NCBI GenBank assembly: GCA_003024985.2
Contig: PXIH01S0012952.1
From: Euperipatoides rowelli
Taxonomy: Eukaryota > Onychophora > Udeonychophora > Euonychophora > Peripatopsidae
DNA: 11,446 nucleotides
Reading direction: 5' to 3' (one strand)
In this document: in pieces, positions 7,129 through 11,446 of the stretch
How positions within the stretch are numbered: position 1 is the first letter of the stretch
How the letters are laid out: the number at the start of each line of letters is the position of its first letter
Notes under the pieces: model-generated
Seen by the model: only the letters and a program-made list of their open reading frames with translations
What the model was told of the DNA's origin: nothing
Databases searched by the model: none
Translations under genes and position numbers: made by a program

Positions 7129-7763
7129 AGTATTCCTTGAATGTTGCAACAGGGATTTGCTCAATTATAATTTGTGTAGTCAAATTTTCATTTGCCGGAG
7201 GAATGAAATAGAGATTACTACCATTTATTTGATGGGAAACATTATGGAAAGTAACTACTTCCATTGGGGAGATAAACTGGATGTAATAAAATGATGGATT
7301 GTGCGATTGGTATAGAGTAACAACTTTATTAATTAATTGGAGATATATAAGCTGTTTTAAAATTTATTGTATGTCCATTGAAATGAATTTCAGATTATTA
7401 AATGCAGAGAAGATAATAATATTTGGTTCCTTTAGAAACTGAAATTGATTTGACCAGTAAAACAAAGCTTTTTTAAAAATTGATTTCATTTTGTGCTTGT
7501 TCATCATTAGAAGAAAAAAACAAAAAACATTTGAGTGGTTTACAGAGGGCCTATGAGTTAACATAGGTTCTGAGTCACCCCACATACTTTACTAGAAAAA
7601 CTTACTTAAAACTATTTTACAAAATACTGAAAAAGGGCAAACTTACCTAAAAAAGTATAAAGATTGGGAGGCCCAGTTTAAGGATTGGTCCCAAAGAGGA
7701 TAGACAATAAAAATCCCAAAATAGATTCTTAGATCTGAGCAGCTTTGGGTGCATTAGAATAAG

Positions 7764-7791
7764 CGCCAACTGGCGGAATATATATATATAG
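7764..7791. other. CGCCA/TGGCG near-palindrome followed by a TA repeat, possible LINE 5' edge
   Basis: CGCCAACTGGCG (7764-7775) is a GC-rich near-palindrome, followed by an alternating TA run to 7791. It lies upstream of ORF1 on the LINE strand and could mark the 5' UTR or the insertion boundary. No target-site duplication confirms this. Confidence 0.25.
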
Positions 7792-8740
7792 TGTATATCA
7801 AAATAAAACTGACAAATTCCTACAAGGAATCATGGGTAATTACTACATAGCTTCATAATTGCCTTAAGCCATGTTTGTATCCCCAGAGAAACAAAGATAT
7901 ATGAGCTGTCAAAGTATTTAGGAGGTTTTTTCCACCAATAGTCAAGGCCATATACTGTACATAGGGACTAGAATTCAAATTCACTAAGCTGTTTCCACTC
8001 AAAGGTTCCAGTTAATAATAATTAAATGAAAGAGAGATAGAGAGAGTCACATATACTCACACACACACACTGAATAAATAGTTTTACAGACAGACAGAGA
8101 ATTTTTAAATAATTTATTTTTCAACATGTCTATAATAAATCAATACACTAGCCTATAAGAAAATATTCTGGTATTATTAAGGCATTTCATTTTTATATAA
8201 GAAATCATAATTACCAAAATCTTTATTTCTAAAATCAAGGCTGAATTCATGTTGAAATTCTACTATTTTCATAATATTAACAGTTGCCCTAAACAAATAC
8301 TATGCCTGACCACACAGACTTAGGCCTACTGTTCCCAACATATTTTTTTCCGATTAAATTTGTAAAGACTTATTTATGAAACAAGATCCTTGAAATAATT
8401 CTACTGTATTAATAAATCTTCCCATAGATTATATACTCTAATAATAGGTTTCTATTGAGTATGCTTTCAATGTAAATCTTGTTTTTTTTAAGTAAAAGGG
8501 GATAATTTGTAAAAACTCTTATAAAATAATACATGAAATTTAAGGTTAAAGTTATATTTTGGTAGATAAAGTATAGCCTAATCTATTTTTATTTCCTTTA
8601 TATGTTTACAACTCCTTTAATAAAAATAATTTTTTTTTATTAATATTTAAATTAAATAATTTAATTTTGTTAATAGATTATTGTACTCCAAAATTTAATT
8701 AATATTTTCATTTAAAGTCAACTTGTCATTTTTTTTATTT
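7792..8740. other. AT-rich stretch with short microsatellites, no recognisable gene
   Basis: This holds small simple repeats and otherwise unremarkable AT-rich sequence. The part at 8100-8740 is especially AT-rich. I see no coding, RNA or mobile-element motif. Confidence 0.55.
8029..8098. repeat. Cluster of short microsatellites: (GA)n, (CA)n, (CAGA)n
   Basis: AGAGAGATAGAGAGAG (about 8031-8046), a CA run (about 8058-8070) and ACAGACAGACAGAGA (about 8086-8100) occur within 70 bp. This is simple-sequence DNA without further signal. Confidence 0.9.
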
Positions 8741-8749
8741 TTAAATCGG

Positions 8750-8962
8750 TCAAAACAGAAAAAAAAGTTTTGTAACAGTCATAGGCAGACATTTTTTGCA
8801 TGGACAAAACTCAAGCTTCCGTATGTCTTTAAATTCCTGTTCAAGTTTTGCCGTAGTTTTCTTTAGAACCTCAGGCTGTTGTTTAATGCTAAACTGCACA
8901 TTGAGGTTTTCATGAGACAACAGTCTAAGTGTGACTAATGTCTTAGGAATGTTTAGCCACAC
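8750..8962 (-). other. Candidate 3'-terminal exon, unrecognised
   Basis: The open frame begins at GTG directly after TTTTAG (a possible splice acceptor, since the in-frame TAG otherwise closes it). It runs 70 codons to a TGA at 8752-8750, with AATAAA following at 8739-8734. The composition looks more protein-like than its surroundings: a charged stretch containing KKTTAKLEQEFKDIRKLE, which could form a helix, is followed by a Cys pair in FCPCKKCLP. I do not recognise a family. An ORF of this length is expected several times by chance in a window like this, there is no strong pyrimidine tract, and no upstream exon was identified. Confidence 0.2.
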
Positions 8963-9059
8963 CTAAAATTCTATTCTTTTTAAAAGACAAATTTAAAGTC
9001 TTAACCTTTTCTGGATAAAATGTCAAAATTTTTATTTAACCATAAAGTTTGAAATCAAC

Positions 9060-9483
9060 TGTACCAGTGCTTCAAGATTGGACTCTAAATGTTTATGGTG
9101 TCTTTAAGTATATTCACAGAGGACCAGCCAGAAACTGATCTCAAACCGGAAGCTACTTTATGTATTTCTGAGAATGGCATGGAAGCCTGGATTAGTGGCA
9201 AACACAGAGTAGTCTGACTAATACTTCCATCTTCATTGGACGTTAACTTGCTTGGTTGGTTTCCATCAAATCATTTCTCAGGTTAAGGTTGAAAACTGTA
9301 TTTGTTATATTTTAAAAATAGTATAAATTGAGAAGCAAAAATTTCTCGCTCTCGATCCACCCACTGAAATACGATTACTTGCCAATATAGTCCACATCAG
9401 TTTGTCCCAACATAGCTTATTTTTTTTCAAGAAAAGTTTTACAGTTTTTTTAGTCCTAAGTCTTCTAGTAATTAAACTGAAAC
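9060..9483. other. GC-richer non-coding stretch, unrecognised
   Basis: This segment has fewer homopolymer runs and higher GC than its neighbours, with no clear ORF, repeat unit or motif. A 65-codon minus-strand frame (9502-9305) is basic but lacks any domain I recognise. It could be old unique sequence, an untranslated exon or an unrecognised transposon. Confidence 0.3.
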
Positions 9484-9759
9484 ATGAACAAAGACGAGAC
9501 AATAAGACTCTGTGTGACAGTAGTTACCACAGTGGCTGTCACAATCAGAGACTTTATCCACCAACTAAATGCAGAACAGAGACCCAAATTAGATGACACA
9601 GTACTAGTGCCAAAAAGCCCCAAATCCACCTACATATTGGTGCCAGACAAACGGAGTCATAAAATCCAAAAATGTGATCAATTATTAATGCGCCTCCATT
9701 GCAGACATTATTCCTCCATTCCACTTTCCTTTTATCATAAATTTCATTACACTCTGTAA
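9484..9759 (+). other. Unrecognised 91-codon open frame with balanced codon use
   Basis: It runs from ATG at 9484 to TAA at 9759. The product begins MNKDETIRLCVTVVTTVAVT, then IRDFIHQLNAEQRPKLDD and later a Lys/Pro/Ser-rich part. Codons such as GTG, ACC, GAC, CCC and ATC make it richer in GC than flanking DNA, and this is the main reason to list it. There is no family match that I recognise, no polypyrimidine/AG acceptor that fits clearly and no donor. The last third (after about codon 65) looks like random AT-rich translation. It may be a transposon remnant or exon fragment; chance is a serious alternative. Confidence 0.2.
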
Positions 9760-9838
9760 CAAGAAATAGTATATAAAACTAATCCTTATTCAAGAAGAAT
9801 CTTACCGCTTTTGTATCTTTACAAAGAAATAAAAAACA

Positions 9839-10040
9839 ATGTTTTCTTTGTTTCCTTCTCAAACTTTATNTCTATCCTCTATGCCACAAACTTTGACTTT
9901 TTATGCTAAATTAATGATGGACTGTCTCCATTCCAAGCTTAAAATTCACCTTTGTACCTTTCTCCACTTTGCTACGCAAGTCAGCCACTACCAAATGATG
10001 TCTCCAACCCATCGGCAACAAATTGTAAACATGTAAGTAA
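9839..10040 (+). other. GC-richer block ending in a consensus splice-donor-like site
   Basis: An open frame from 9839 ends as CAT|GTAAGTAA, where GTAAGT (10032-10037) is a perfect match to the animal 5' splice-site consensus. Upstream at about 9810-9826 is a T-rich run ending TTTACAAAG, a possible acceptor. The encoded residues (for example THRQQIVNM) match no family I recognise. An ambiguous base at 9870 lies inside. A GTAAGT by itself is common, so this is only a candidate exon. Confidence 0.2.
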
Positions 10041-11446
10041 TTTCTTTGCTTATAAATTTGTTATTCATTTTTTTTGTACATCAAGAAAAGAGTAGGCTAT
10101 AGAAAATATACATTTTTTTTATCAAAACATAAGAAGGGTATATTTTTAGATATTCATATAATCATTTTTTTTTACTTCTTTTTTTTTTACATATATAATA
10201 TTTTTGAGCTTCAGTATAAATATCTTTTTTTTTTCATTTCATTTTTCTTATCTCAAAATTTGTTCAGTATTCAAAAATTAATGTAAATCATACTTAGTTA
10301 CCTGGGAGTGAGAGAATAGTATCTCTTGTAATTGTTTAACTATTTAATCATAAAATGTGTACCCTATATGAACAAAAAATAAATCCCATAGATAATGTAT
10401 AACATTAGTGTTTTTAAAGATACTAAGAATAAACGCTTGCGATTTTATCATTCGCTTAAGCTCAATATATCAGTGATCTATATTTTTTTCATAACTTACT
10501 TAGAAGTACCACATTCATTTCTTTTCAGTCATAACTCAATCAGAAAATACTGCACCTACAAACCCTATTATATTTTATTATTTGAAAATATTATATTTTA
10601 AAATTCCTTTCTTCAATTTACTGTTTAGATATATTAAGTTTAACAATGTGGTTTATCTTATAGTATTATGTTAAGTTCAACGTTCTCATCCCATTCTAGC
10701 AATATAAGAAATGATGCAGTTTTACCATTTAAAGACACATGTGATCATCTCTATGTTAGTTGAAAAATGAGTATTGCAAATACAATATTCTGGCCCTCTT
10801 TTAAAGCTACCTGTCGAACAAACTTCAGATCAAACCTGAAGATAATTTTGATACATATTTAACAAAATTTAATTTATTCATTTCTATTTCTGCATAATGT
10901 ATCATTATTTTGTAACTAAAAAAAAAGTGAATTGAAATAAATAGTAGTAAATAAGAAATAGCTTTTTTTTCAGTAATTATTTTAGTTAAGGAAATAAATA
11001 AACAACTTTTCTTAACCTATACAGAACAGCATTGGTAGATTAATTGCTCATAGCGTTTATCATAGGCGAGTTATAATCAGGGCAGTCTTAGCATCCAAAC
11101 ATTCTGTTAAAGAAGAGAATGTGAGTAACCCTATTGTTTATCATAAGCTAGTTGTGATCTGTGGAATTTACCTGTAAATAGACATCAGTTCATTTTCTAA
11201 ACAAAATTTAGAATGCATAAACCCCTCACACATATAATAAAGTTTTCACCCCTTTTTTTAGTAAACATATAAAAATTAAAAGCATTCATAAACTCACCAA
11301 ATCATAGTTTATCTCCCCATTTATTGTATATACTATTTTAGAAAGGAGTACAGTTCTATATTGTGCAGAAATATTATATGAGCTGTATTTCAATAGTTGT
11401 AGAGTAAAAATATTTTGTACTGAGAAAGGTATATTCATAAGAATAT
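10041..11446. other. AT-rich stretch without recognisable gene
   Basis: Many T runs (for example 10165-10190 and 10225-10234) and short low-complexity open frames rich in Phe, Ile, Tyr and Lys are composition artefacts. No RNA gene, transposon end or splice architecture stands out. A pair of similar 27-bp segments at 11055 and 11136 is noted under findings. Confidence 0.6.

Larger units (their letters stand above)
6271..7270 (-). pseudogene. LINE ORF1 relic: nucleic-acid-binding protein with CCHC knuckles, broken
   Basis: ORF1 proteins of this group coat the element RNA. The N-terminal frame (7264-6986) is open for about 92 codons and begins MEVVTFHNVSHQING; it shows no motif I can assign, although an RRM-like fold would be usual here. 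Downstream are two consecutive CX2CX4HX4C knuckles (6914-6819). Then comes a 166-codon open frame (6771-6271, reported start is TTG, not ATG) with an Asn/Ser/Asp-rich part and a strongly basic stretch (KTKAVEKQKGKKTKMKAPK). This last frame is the longest in the window and well above chance for such AT-rich DNA. Frameshifts separate the three pieces, and a further shift near 6330 would join the tail to an acidic frame containing SSSEYED. The true start codon is unknown. Confidence 0.75.
3990..7600 (-). mobile_element. Degenerate L1/Tx1-type non-LTR retrotransposon (LINE), 3'-truncated
   Basis: Read on the minus strand, the element has the standard two-ORF LINE order. ORF1 carries zinc knuckles (about 7270-6271), and ORF2 has an APE-type endonuclease (about 6125-5560) followed by a reverse transcriptase (about 4730-4050). 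The motifs FLQETKL, SRIDY, FIDIHKAYDSV and RGITQGCPLS place it in the L1-like group of APE-type LINEs. The CCHC ORF1 is reminiscent of Tx1-like elements, which is an inference. Stops and frameshifts occur throughout, so it is an old, dead copy. Sequence upstream of ORF1 (about 7300-7600, perhaps to the CGCCAACTGGCG at 7764-7775) is probably 5' UTR or the ORF1 N-terminus; the true 5' end is not visible. The RT thumb and C-terminal part of ORF2 and the 3' UTR are missing where the hAT fragment begins. Confidence 0.88.

Noticed and set aside
7052-7294. Plus-strand 80-codon ORF with a Gly run
   Set aside because: It is antisense to the LINE ORF1 N-terminal frame. The Gly run is the A10G11 tract.
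1-11446. CRISPR array, phage, toxin-antitoxin or other prokaryotic system
   Set aside because: There are no regularly spaced identical repeats, no operon structure and no ribosome binding sites. The content is eukaryotic mobile DNA.

Overview
The window looks like AT-rich, mostly non-coding animal nuclear DNA. GC is roughly 30% by eye, homopolymer A/T runs are abundant, and there are no operons, Shine-Dalgarno sites or densely packed ORFs. Its recognisable content is decayed mobile DNA: a non-LTR retrotransposon of the L1/Tx1 type, a hAT-like transposon end, and two related tRNA-derived SINEs. That combination indicates a metazoan. AT content this high would suit several invertebrate groups, but the sequence does not allow me to name the lineage. 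No intact protein-coding gene is visible.

Layout. Bases 1-35 may hold the antisense start of a gene running out of the left edge (ATG GCT GCC in good context), which is very tentative. Bases 36-1110 are unremarkable AT-rich DNA. About 1116-1300 (minus) and 1996-2172 (plus) are two diverged copies of related tRNA-headed SINEs. Between them, at about 1500-1750, lies a CpG-bearing block with an inverted repeat that may be a relic of a small DNA transposon. Bases 2736-3225 are a 2.6-copy tandem repeat with 183 and 191 bp periods. An (AT)n microsatellite lies at 3454-3483. A hAT-like terminal sequence starts at 3897.

Bases ~3990-7600 are the main feature: a minus-strand L1/Tx1-type LINE with two ORFs. 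ORF1 has two degraded CCHC zinc knuckles and a Lys-rich tail. ORF2 has an APE-type endonuclease (LNVQGIN, FLQETKL, SRIDY) followed by a reverse transcriptase (FIDIHKAYDSV, RGITQGCPLS, AYANN). Frameshifts and stops interrupt both, the catalytic YADD has become YANN, and the element stops just after the palm domain, next to the hAT end. It cannot encode active proteins.

Bases 7600-8740 are AT-rich with short GA, CA and CAGA microsatellites. About 8750-10035 is somewhat richer in GC and contains weak candidate exons: 8750-8962 minus, 9484-9759 plus, and a block ending in a GTAAGT donor-like site near 10032. None matches a family I recognise. Bases 10040-11446 are AT-rich without recognisable features.

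The parts do not form a working pathway. This is an intergenic or intronic graveyard of independent insertions. I see no evidence of a new biological system; the most useful leads are the SINE pair, the LINE/hAT junction, the perfect hairpin inside the endonuclease and the short tandem triplication.
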